Below are positions 1 to 5,930 of a stretch of 9,025 nt of DNA, piece after piece (position 1 is the first letter of the stretch; the number at the start of each line of letters is the position of its first letter). Position numbers and translations under genes: made by a program. The stretch is taken from the NCBI GenBank assembly GCA_964537685.1, contig CAZICM010000117.1, positions 1 through 9,025 of the forward strand. Direction: 5' to 3'. Below the pieces are notes generated by a model. The model was given only the letters and a program-made list of their open reading frames with translations, searched no databases and had not been told where the DNA came from. The stretch comes from CAZICM01 sp964537685. GTDB taxonomy: Bacteria > Myxococcota_A > Polyangia > Polyangiales > Polyangiaceae.

Positions 1-2
1 GC

Positions 3-605
3 GCCTATGCGGGATATCAAGAATGGGGCGTGCTGGGAATCCTAAATCCCATTGTTCCGCTGGGAACAATATACAGCGGCTCAAAGACAACGCTGGCGTC
101 GATTGCCGACGGCGACTATAGGAGCGCGGGTAAAGTCGGTATCCAAACGCTGATCATCGGGATAGCAACGGTGATTACGCTGGGCGAGGGCGCGGCGGCA
201 CTGGCCGGAGGGAAAGGAGCGGGCGGGGCGGCGGCGATTGCGAAGGGAGAGGCGCAGGGGGCGAAAGAGGGCGTAAAAGAGCTTTCACATGCAAGCGCTT
301 CGTCATCCCTGGGAAAACGCCCTGGCACATTTCGAAAAGCTACAGTTCAGGATGCCTGGGATGCTGCCATCGATGGACCGAATGGCGGTAAGCTTTGCCC
401 AACCTGCAATAGAGAGGTAACAACCCCGCCCGGCCAAGGTACTCGCAATAATCCAAGAGATTGGGATGTGGATCATCAGCCACCATGGAGTACGCGGGAC
501 CATTCTGGCAGTAGCCGCGGCGAAATATTAGATAGCTATAACAATGGGGTGCGTCTTGAATGCCCATCTTGCAATCGAAGTAGAGGAGCAACACCAGCAC
601 TATGA
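3..605 (+). CDS. Polymorphic toxin C-terminus, HNH/EndoVII-type nuclease tip (5' truncated by window)
   Basis: The frame is open to the left edge, so this is the end of a larger protein, probably an Rhs/YD-type or similar secreted polymorphic toxin; the GTG at 30 is unlikely to be the true start. Counting from the codon at 30, residues 1-50 are glycine-rich and hydrophobic (a pre-toxin segment), residues 51-85 are Ala/Gly-rich (LGEGAAALAGGKG), and residues 100-191 form the toxic tip. The tip has two Cys pairs, CPTC (123/126) and CPSC (178/181), which suit a structural zinc, around a DWDVDHQPPW motif whose Asp-His (148/149) is the likely metal-binding catalytic pair. This fits HNH/Endonuclease VII superfamily toxins that cut DNA or RNA of competitors; the GH-E subfamily is possible but unproven. 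TGA overlaps the ATG of the immunity gene by 4 bp, the usual toxin-immunity arrangement. The superfamily call is firm; the delivery route cannot be seen because the N-terminus is outside the window. Confidence 0.85.
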   Translation, partial: AYAGYQEWGVLGILNPIVPLGTIYSGSKTTLASIADGDYRSAGKVGIQTLIIGIATVITLGEGAAALAGGKGAGGAAAIAKGEAQGAKEGVKELSHASASSSLGKRPGTFRKATVQDAWDAAIDGPNGGKLCPTCNREVTTPPGQGTRNNPRDWDVDHQPPWSTRDHSGSSRGEILDSYNNGVRLECPSCNRSRGATPAL

Positions 606-1150
606 TCGCACATGTTGACCGTCATCTAGAACATTACCTCGGTATGATTCATAAGGGATGGATATCAGGAACGGGAAGTGAACGACTACAGGTTTGTTTC
701 TTTAACGAGAAACCTCTGGAAGGCACTGTATGCTATGCGACGCTCGGATTGAGTAATCATATATTGTCTATGCCTAATGGCCGGGACGTACGGCAAGAAC
801 TCATTTTAGCTGTGCGAACGGAACAAGCTCATGACAGCCTTTCGAAGCTGTTAATGTATCTTGCGGATTTTGCTCTTGAAGGTCATCGCGCATTCCTGCG
901 AGGGCAAGTGATTCATTTGGGGCATCCAGTAATTTCGGGCGCCTATTGTGCTGATCTGTATGTATCTGCTCCCGTCTTATTTCCCGAGGGCTTCGAAATT
1001 TATCGGGAATCCGTGCCGGCAACGGTGTTTGCGTGGCTATTTCCGATCTCACCCAGTGAAGCTTCATATGTTGAGGGATGCGGCTGGGTTCAATTCGAGG
1101 AACGCTTGGAACACGAGTCCGTTGACTTATTCGATTTGAGGAGGAAATGA
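602..1150 (+). CDS. SUFU-family immunity protein
   Basis: A 182-residue cytosolic protein without signal peptide or membrane segment. Its pattern matches the suppressor-of-fused (SUFU) superfamily, widely used as immunity proteins: an N-terminal helix, then CYATLGLSNHIL, an R-x-E-L strand (DVRQELILAVR), a helix (LSKLLMYLADFAL) and a G-x-V-I-x-L-G-x-P element (GQVIHLGHPVI). The C-terminal part holds the FAWLFPISPSEASYV segment typical of the fold. The start ATG at 602 overlaps the toxin stop (ATGA) and a GAGGAG stretch near 583-588 could serve as a somewhat distant ribosome site, so translational coupling is likely. By position its role is to bind and neutralise the HNH nuclease tip encoded just upstream. 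The SUFU assignment is from sequence pattern; the pairing with this toxin is inferred from context. Confidence 0.8.
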   Translation: MIAHVDRHLEHYLGMIHKGWISGTGSERLQVCFFNEKPLEGTVCYATLGLSNHILSMPNGRDVRQELILAVRTEQAHDSLSKLLMYLADFALEGHRAFLRGQVIHLGHPVISGAYCADLYVSAPVLFPEGFEIYRESVPATVFAWLFPISPSEASYVEGCGWVQFEERLEHESVDLFDLRRK

Positions 1151-1175
1151 GCGTGCTCTCATAGCCACCCTCCGC

Positions 1176-1258
1176 TTGGAGAGGGCGCCGCGGCACTGGC
1201 AGGAGGGAAAGGAGCGCGCGGGGTGGCCGCACTGGCGAAGGGGGAGGCACAGGGAGCG
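1176..1258 (+). pseudogene. Diverged copy of the toxin's pre-tip segment (displaced-tip scar)
   Basis: This stretch aligns without gaps to 181-263 inside the toxin gene at a constant offset of 995 bp. Its reading frame gives LGEGAAALAGGKGARGVAALAKGEAQGAQG, against LGEGAAALAGGKGAGGAAAIAKGEAQGAKEG in the toxin. It begins shortly after the immunity stop codon, in the same frame as the immunity gene, and has no start codon or obvious ribosome site of its own near its beginning. After the matching part the frame runs directly into the 42-bp repeats and stops at 1552, with no recognisable toxin domain. It looks like the junction left when a new toxin tip plus immunity gene was inserted ahead of an older tip, which has since been lost or overwritten. 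Confidence 0.75.
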
Positions 1259-1309
1259 CAGGGCAAGAATTTTGGATGGGGATGGTTTGGAACGGGTCGA
1301 ATAGGGCTG

Positions 1310-1555
1310 TTTGCGTCTTTCAAAAGGTTCTACATCGCCCGATCACTGCCGTTTGAGACATGTAGAAGCTTCTACATCGCCCGATCACGCCTGTTTGCGT
1401 CTTTCAAAAGGTTCTACATCGCTCGATCACTGCCGTTTGCGTCTTTCAAAAGCTTCTACATCGCTCGATCACTGCCGTTTGCGTCTTTCAAAAGCTTCTA
1501 CATCGCCCGATCACTGCCGTTTGCGACATGTAGAACGTTTTGCATTGGGTAAAAG
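1310..1555 (+). repeat. 42-bp tandem repeat array 1 (about 5.8 copies)
   Basis: Units start at 1310, 1352, 1394, 1436 and 1478, with a degenerate partial unit at 1520-1555. Each full unit is exactly 42 bp and contains the blocks TCAAAAGSTTCTACATCG and CACTGCCGTTTGCG. Four units are nearly identical, differing at only a couple of positions. The second unit and the terminal one instead carry GACATGTAGAA in place of the GTCTTTCAAAAG half. The period equals 14 codons, so frames stay open through the array (for example FASFKRFYIARSLP), but no start, ribosome site or family supports translation. The array lies directly downstream of the SUFU immunity gene and the toxin scar. Confidence 0.95.
1360..1377. 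repeat. 18-bp perfect palindrome within array 1
   Basis: ATGTAGAAGCTTCTACAT is identical to its own reverse complement. It arises only in the variant second unit, where ATGTAGAA replaces the usual TTTCAAAA half and so mirrors the TTCTACAT half that every unit has. The other complete units lack it. Confidence 0.9.
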
Positions 1556-1679
1556 CGGATTAAAGGGGCCGGAAGAGGGGCTGAGACGCCGGAAACATGG
1601 AAACTATTTTGGAAATCGTTTGCGGTTTGTGATCAAAATGCGTTCAGCCGGCCATTTAGCTTTGTAGAGGAAGTACATC

Positions 1680-1724
1680 ATGAAGAGCTTTGGTTTGATG
1701 GAGCGTCGCGCCGCTTGGGGGTGA
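1680..1724 (+). CDS. Possible 14-residue leader or remnant ORF
   Basis: ATG at 1680 follows a GAGGAAG Shine-Dalgarno-like sequence at 1667-1673 with ordinary spacing, and encodes MKSFGLMERRAAWG before TGA. The stop falls inside the left arm of the large inverted repeat that starts near 1700, so translation could in principle affect folding, as in a leader peptide; equally it may be the first codons of a lost gene. No family is recognised and the only support is the ribosome-site spacing. Confidence 0.25.
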   Translation: MKSFGLMERRAAWG

Positions 1725-1872
1725 TCGGCGCTGCGGGCTCGGGCTCCTCCTTTTCTCCCGGATGCCTTCGCGATTCATCTTCCTTCGTCGATGAATCACG
1801 AAGGCATTTAGATGGGTACGGAGCTCGCGGCCTACGCCCTGGCGCCGATCACCCCGCGCGCGTCGCTTCCGC
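1700..1872. repeat. Imperfect inverted repeat of about 170 bp
   Basis: The two halves are imperfect reverse complements. The best outer match is a perfect 14-bp pair, GGGGTGATCGGCGC at 1718-1731 against GCGCCGATCACCCC at 1842-1855. Flanking GAGCGTCGCGC-like and GCGCGCGTCGCTTCC-like sequences also pair partly. The middle part of the arms is weaker (GGGC and GCTCC blocks), and the centre is the strong hairpin annotated separately. It lies in a gene-free stretch between array 1 and the lipoprotein gene. It could be a small non-autonomous (MITE-like) element or a structured RNA. No target-site duplication was recognised. Confidence 0.6.
1762..1807. repeat. Strong central hairpin, 18-bp arms
   Basis: The left arm 1762-1779 (ATGCCTTCGCGATTCATC) and right arm 1790-1807 (GATGAATCACGAAGGCAT) pair at 17 of 18 positions around a 10-base loop. 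The right arm is followed by TTAGATGGG, so there is no U-run typical of an intrinsic terminator on the plus strand. It forms the tip of the larger inverted repeat. Confidence 0.85.
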
Positions 1873-1943
1873 TTTGGCGAATAGGGACCGGTGTATATGT
1901 GATTCCTAGGAGGGCCGGGGGGCAATGCTCCCGGTTGCAATTG

Positions 1944-2474
1944 ATGCATAAGAATAGCGTTGGAATCGCCTTATGGTTTTGTTTTGCGGGTGTGGGATGC
2001 AGCGCCGGCCAAGACGCCGTTTCTGTTGGCGCCGAGGGGCCGGCCATCGCATCAACAATTCCCAAAACCGGCGCCGAGCCGCCCAGCTCATCGGTAACCG
2101 GAAGCAGCGCGCAGTCTCAAAAAAACTGCACGGTGGATGCCGAATGTTCATCCGGCTTCTGTGACCGCGATATCTGCACCGTTCCTGGAAAGGGAAAATA
2201 CGGCAGCCCATGCGTTATCCGGCCGCCCCCTCCACCGCCCCCTCCACTGCCTTCGGGCTTCCTGCCTGGCATTCCCAGTGCCGCCGATGATTGCTATGCC
2301 TATAACTGTGTAGAGGGGCGCTGCCGTTCTTGCCGCACGGATGACGAATGTGGCAAGGGTTTGGTTTGCAGGCCGGAAGAAGGCTTTCCGGGTTTGCGAT
2401 GCGGCAAGGTTTGGCCGTCCGAGCCGAAAGCTTCCGCTTCCTCCGCAGCGTCTCCCCCGCTTACACTCCCATAA
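1944..2474 (+). CDS. Cys-rich putative lipoprotein
   Basis: A 176-residue protein if started at ATG 1944, which places a short positive N-terminus and hydrophobic run (MHKNSVGIALWFCFAGVGC) at the very front. Cys19 would be the lipidated residue; Gly rather than Leu/Val at -3 makes the lipobox imperfect. The frame is open upstream to 1812, but that part lies in the inverted repeat and is not protein-like. The mature part has a Ser/Ala/Pro-rich linker and twelve further cysteines (an even number, suiting disulfides) in two clusters: NCTVDAECSSGFC (61-73) and CRSCRTDDECGKGLVC (127-142). These resemble the D-x-E-C Cys-rich modules common in myxobacterial surface proteins. An uninterrupted run of eight prolines lies near residues 94-101. 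The obvious AGGAGG-like site (1908-1914) fits a different ATG (1925, an eight-codon frame), so the start is uncertain. Function unknown; envelope location inferred. Its last 14 bp overlap the end of allB on the other strand. Confidence 0.7.
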   Translation: MHKNSVGIALWFCFAGVGCSAGQDAVSVGAEGPAIASTIPKTGAEPPSSSVTGSSAQSQKNCTVDAECSSGFCDRDICTVPGKGKYGSPCVIRPPPPPPPPLPSGFLPGIPSAADDCYAYNCVEGRCRSCRTDDECGKGLVCRPEEGFPGLRCGKVWPSEPKASASSAASPPLTLP

Positions 2475-3819
2475 ATCCCCCCACCGGTCTCTTCGCTACT
2501 CCTTCTTCCCGATCATACGCCACGCGCCCACGCACCCAGGTGCGATGTACTATCCCATGCAAGGTCCGCCCCGCATAAGGCGTCACTTTATGCCGGTGCT
2601 TTATCGCTTCGCCCTTGACCTCAAACGTGGCCTTCTCATCCCACAATACCAAATCCGCATCATAACCCTTTATGATTTGTCCCTTGCGCTCCCCCAATCC
2701 CGCTAGCCGCGCAGGTCCCTCCGCGTTCCATCGGAAGATCTCCCCCACACCCTTGCCCCGTTCCTTGCTCTGGGTCCATAAAACCGATAAGCCGAGCTGT
2801 AATCCCGATATCCCTCCCCATGCTCCCATAAAATCGCCGCTCTCTTGCCGCTTTAAGTTAGGTGTGCACGGCGAGTGATCCGAAACGACCATGCCGATGA
2901 CCTCAGCTTCAATCCCTCGCCATAATTGCTCCCGGTTTTGCCGCTCGCGGATGGGCGGCGCGCATTTGTATTGCGTCGCTCCCTCGGCGATTTCTTCCGC
3001 GCTAAAGCTTAAATAATGCAAACAGGTCTCGACGCTGACCGGTACGCCTTCTTCCTGCGCCGCCCTTAAGATGGGTAGTGCCGATGCGCTCGATAAATGC
3101 ACAATATGCGTCCGGCATCGATGCTTCTTCGAGAGTTCGATCACCATCGCTATCGCTTCGTCTTCCGCGGCGTTGGGCCTCGATCGTAAATAGGTGGAAT
3201 AGTGGCGGGGATCGGCTTTCTCCGCCGTCAATATCGCTTCCGCCTTCTCTAAGGGGCCCGGAAGCTCGGCGTGGACCAACAACACAAGCCCCAAATCCCG
3301 AAGCACTGGCATCGCCGCGTCTAAATCGGCCCGGGTTACACAGGGAAATTCGTCCACGCCCGAGGGACATAAAAAACACTTGGCCCCAGGTACGCCAAAG
3401 TCCCGAAGGCCCGGTAGTTCCCCCGTGTTGCCTGGAATCACGCCTCCCCAAAAGGCAACGTCCACCGATAATTTGCCGTCCAAGCTCTTTAGTTTTTCTT
3501 CCGCCGCCGCTTTCGATACCGTCGCGGGTATGCAATTGAGCGGCATGTCGACCACAGAGGTAATTCCTCCCGCCGCCGCCGCCGCTGTGGCCGTTTCAAA
3601 GCCTTCCCATTCGGTGCGGCCGGGTTCGTTGATATGTACATGGCTGTCCACAACCCCAGGCGTGACGAGCAGATCGCCGGCGTCCACGAGTTGCCCAGGT
3701 GTGCCTATTTCATCGGGTTTTGTGATGTCCGCAATGCGTCCATCGCGGATATGCAGCGCGGCTTCGCCCAATCCGCCGGGCAATAAAATGCGGCGTCCCC
3801 GAATGACCAGCTCGCTCAT
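2461..3819 (-). CDS. allB: Allantoinase
   Basis: A 452-residue cyclic amidohydrolase that opens the hydantoin ring of (S)-allantoin to allantoate in the cytosol, with a dinuclear metal site. The length is normal for the family. Visible ligands: H60 and H62 in DSHVHINEPGR, K147 in GAKCFLCPSGVDEFP (the lysine expected to be carboxylated), H183 in VHAE, H241 in HIVHLSS and D314 in VVSDHSPC. The C-terminal strand region GYDADLVLWD ... HKVTPYAGRTLHGIVHRTWVRGRVAYDRE is the usual end of the fold. The segment GLRDFGVPGAKCFLCPSGVDEFP favours allantoinase over dihydropyrimidinase or dihydroorotase. Its ATG overlaps the puuD stop (ATGA), so the two genes form an operon with likely translational coupling. 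Its end overlaps the convergent lipoprotein gene by 14 bp, leaving no room for a separate terminator between them. Confidence 0.95.
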   Translation of the reverse strand: MSELVIRGRRILLPGGLGEAALHIRDGRIADITKPDEIGTPGQLVDAGDLLVTPGVVDSHVHINEPGRTEWEGFETATAAAAAGGITSVVDMPLNCIPATVSKAAAEEKLKSLDGKLSVDVAFWGGVIPGNTGELPGLRDFGVPGAKCFLCPSGVDEFPCVTRADLDAAMPVLRDLGLVLLVHAELPGPLEKAEAILTAEKADPRHYSTYLRSRPNAAEDEAIAMVIELSKKHRCRTHIVHLSSASALPILRAAQEEGVPVSVETCLHYLSFSAEEIAEGATQYKCAPPIRERQNREQLWRGIEAEVIGMVVSDHSPCTPNLKRQESGDFMGAWGGISGLQLGLSVLWTQSKERGKGVGEIFRWNAEGPARLAGLGERKGQIIKGYDADLVLWDEKATFEVKGEAIKHRHKVTPYAGRTLHGIVHRTWVRGRVAYDREEGVAKRPVGGFMGV

Positions 3820-5345
3820 GGCTTTGCAAACCCCCGGATGACTTTGACCAATTCTCGGACCACTTCAGGCTTCTTTTCGAGATCGGGATTGGAAGGCATG
3901 ACCGTCGATTTCCCGACTGCCGCGCCTCCTTCCAAGATGGCTTTGGCAATTCCCTCGTCCGTGGCTTTCTCTTGCCAGGCTAAATCATGATAATTGCGGG
4001 GCTTCGGGTTGAGCGACGAGGCCGATGGGCCGTCGCCTCTTCCTTCGGGGCCATGACAAGGTGTGCAGCGTTCGCTAAAGATGACGCGGGCCTCTTCGGC
4101 TGGACTCGAATAGACCCGGGGAACGGCTTTGGGCGCGGGAATGTCGACCGGTCCTTCGGCTAAAATATCGGCGCCCTGCGCGACCCAAGCGCCGAGCAAG
4201 AGACGTTCTTCATCGGTCATAAAGGTTAAATTGCCGAGAGGCATGGTTTTGGTATGAACGGCCCGTACAAAGATACGGGGCGCATAGGCGGCTATACGTT
4301 CGGGCGAATCGAACATCACGCCTTGGGGAGCGGCGATAAAGGAAGGATTGGTGGGCTGTTCGGCATGGCAGGTGACGCAGCGGGTTTGGATGATCATTTG
4401 GGCGGTTGCAAACGAGACTTTGGGCCGTTCGGCATAGGAGGCGTCGATGGCGAGGGCTTTGGGAGAGGTCATGATTCCGACGGCAATGAGCGCGGCGGTG
4501 GTTCCGGCTAAAACCACGGGATGGCTTCGCCTGCGGAAGTTCATGATATATTTAACGCCTGCGCCGGCGATAAACAAAAGCCCCAAGATGGCCCAAGGGT
4601 ATGGATGGCCATAGAGCGTTGGGAAGTGGTTGGAGAGCATTGTAAACAAGACGGGCAGGGTAAGATAATGGTTATGGGTTGAGCGCTGTTTGGCGCGGGC
4701 ACCATAGGAAGTATCGACGGGTTTGCCCTCGCGGGTAGAGGCCAGCATATGCTTTTGGGCGGGGATAATACGAAAGAATACATTGGAGGCCATAAGGGTG
4801 CCGAGCATAGCGCCTAGTTGAAGGAAGGCGGCGCGTGGAGTAAACCAGCGGGTGATTCCATAAGCGGCGCCGACGGCGAGGGCGAGGCCGGCGATGCCGA
4901 AGATACGGCCATCCTTGACCAGAGGGGTACGGCATAGAAGGTCATAGAGGGCGACGGTCGCGGCCAAGAGGCCGAGGCTAATGGCGACGGCGGTGCGATG
5001 GGAGAGATGGGAACCGGCTTCGAGGAGCATGGCCCGATCGCCCAGATAATAGACGATAATAAGCAGCAGAAAGCCGGTGATCCAAGTGGAATAGGACTCC
5101 CACTTAAACCAATGCAATTCTGGGGGCAGGGCATCGAGGCTTTTTCGCTTGACGACCTCATAGAAACCGCCGCTATGAGCCATCCAGAGTTCGCCGACGA
5201 CATCGCCTTGGAGGGAGCGGGTGGGTTTACGGAGCTGGCTATCGAGCCACATAAACAGAAAGGAATCTCCGATCCACATAATAGCGGCGATGACGTGTGC
5301 CCATCGCACGGCGAGGTTTAGCCATTCTTGGATGGTGGGGCTCAT
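3816..5345 (-). CDS. puuD: Membrane-bound urate oxidase with two cytochrome c domains (PuuD type)
   Basis: 509 residues. Residues 1-295 form a polytopic membrane domain of the Urate_ox_N/PuuD family (several hydrophobic helices) with its signature histidine motifs WAHVIAAIMWIGDSF (H17), THNHYLTLPVLFTMLSNHF (H224, H226, H240) and an ELHWFKWE segment. Residues about 312-395 are the typical PuuD haem domain: CVTCH (323-327) with Met368 in KTMPLGN as the likely sixth ligand. Beyond it, residues about 412-509 hold a second c-type haem domain, CTPCH (427-431) followed by GPEGRGDGP and a later VMPSNPD methionine. Family members I know usually end after the first haem domain, so this is an extended form. 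The enzyme hydroxylates urate to 5-hydroxyisourate and passes electrons to the respiratory chain instead of making hydrogen peroxide. First gene of a two-gene operon with allB; genes upstream are on the opposite strand. No clear promoter was recognised. Confidence 0.93.
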   Translation of the reverse strand: MSPTIQEWLNLAVRWAHVIAAIMWIGDSFLFMWLDSQLRKPTRSLQGDVVGELWMAHSGGFYEVVKRKSLDALPPELHWFKWESYSTWITGFLLLIIVYYLGDRAMLLEAGSHLSHRTAVAISLGLLAATVALYDLLCRTPLVKDGRIFGIAGLALAVGAAYGITRWFTPRAAFLQLGAMLGTLMASNVFFRIIPAQKHMLASTREGKPVDTSYGARAKQRSTHNHYLTLPVLFTMLSNHFPTLYGHPYPWAILGLLFIAGAGVKYIMNFRRRSHPVVLAGTTAALIAVGIMTSPKALAIDASYAERPKVSFATAQMIIQTRCVTCHAEQPTNPSFIAAPQGVMFDSPERIAAYAPRIFVRAVHTKTMPLGNLTFMTDEERLLLGAWVAQGADILAEGPVDIPAPKAVPRVYSSPAEEARVIFSERCTPCHGPEGRGDGPSASSLNPKPRNYHDLAWQEKATDEGIAKAILEGGAAVGKSTVMPSNPDLEKKPEVVRELVKVIRGFAKP

Positions 5346-5464
5346 GGTGGGCGGGGACTGTACACGGAAGCGGGGCGGAGGGAAGAGGTTTTTTAATGCC
5401 GTGGGGCTCGAATCGGGTGGGCGCCGTGGGGATGAGTCAACCTGTATTGGGGACCTCTTTCAGC

Positions 5465-5755
5465 ATGAACAAAGATCTGGACATTCGTGCTCAACCGATT
5501 TAAGCAGCGCTCATGTTCGATCTGGAGTTGGAAAAAGCCTTAAAAGAACGCTGCGACGCCGATCATCAATATGAAACCTTGTGGGCGCAGTGGACATTCG
5601 ATAAAAAGCTGGTTGCTGGAGCCCTGAACAACGTCGTCCTCACCTTTCCCCATTATAGCCGGCATGACGCCTCTCATTCCAACACCATCCTTCAGCAAAT
5701 CGCTCGTGGTGGGGGTCCCATGAAACAGGCGCCTTGCAGGTTCTTCGGTCATTGA
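5465..5755 (+). pseudogene. Remnant of an HD-CE-type gene (N-terminal part, interrupted and truncated)
   Basis: One frame reads MNKDLDIRAQPI, a TAA at 5501-5503, then in the same frame MFDLELEKALKERCDADHQYETLWAQWTFDKKLVAGALNNVVLTFPHYSRHDASHSNTILQQIA, before changing to unrelated residues and stopping at 5755. The LW-x-x-W ... LNNVVLTFPHYS-x-HD-x-SHS-x-x-IL pattern is that of the N-terminus of HD-CE domains, which precede HSP90-like ATPase modules in bacterial conflict-related proteins. The rest of the HD domain (the WLLLEAAYxHDxGM-type segment) and any ATPase are absent. The in-frame stop plus the loss of everything downstream mark it as a broken gene. The reading is also open upstream to ATG 5396, preceded by GGAGGGAAGAGG, which could give a 35-residue peptide ending at 5503. 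Family recalled from memory; the decay is seen in the sequence. Confidence 0.65.
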
Positions 5756-5921
5756 TTGGTGATTTGAGGAAACTGATTCGAATTGAATTGCTTAGCACAT
5801 GGTTTCCAAATATCTGGCACCCATTTCGAAACAACTGATTTATAAAAGATTCAGCCGCTTCAATAAAAATCTTGCATTTGCCCGAGGGTTTGACTACAAG
5901 CGCGCTCCGGTCCAGCTTTGC

Positions 5922-5925
5922 GGAG
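5922..5925 (+). promoter_or_regulatory. Ribosome binding site deciding the TIR gene start
   Basis: GGAG lies 5 bases before ATG 5931. This start puts the first TIR beta strand (IPVFVAYAH) immediately after the initiator Met, as is usual. The upstream in-frame ATG at 5799 would add 44 residues with no TIR similarity and has no comparable site. Confidence 0.65.
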
Positions 5926-5930
5926 TGGAT

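Noticed and set aside
1223..1552. Open frame through the array giving repeated FASFKRFYIARSLP peptides
   Set aside because: A 42-bp period keeps any stop-free frame open; the frame begins in the toxin scar, has no ribosome site, and other frames of the array are open too.
3002..3841. Long frames overlapping allB on both strands
   Set aside because: allB has all expected catalytic residues and family length; the others match no known fold and are antisense or frame-shifted shadows.
5799..5930. N-terminal extension of the TIR protein from ATG 5799
   Set aside because: No ribosome site, no TIR similarity, and a better start with GGAG at 5922 lies right before the domain.
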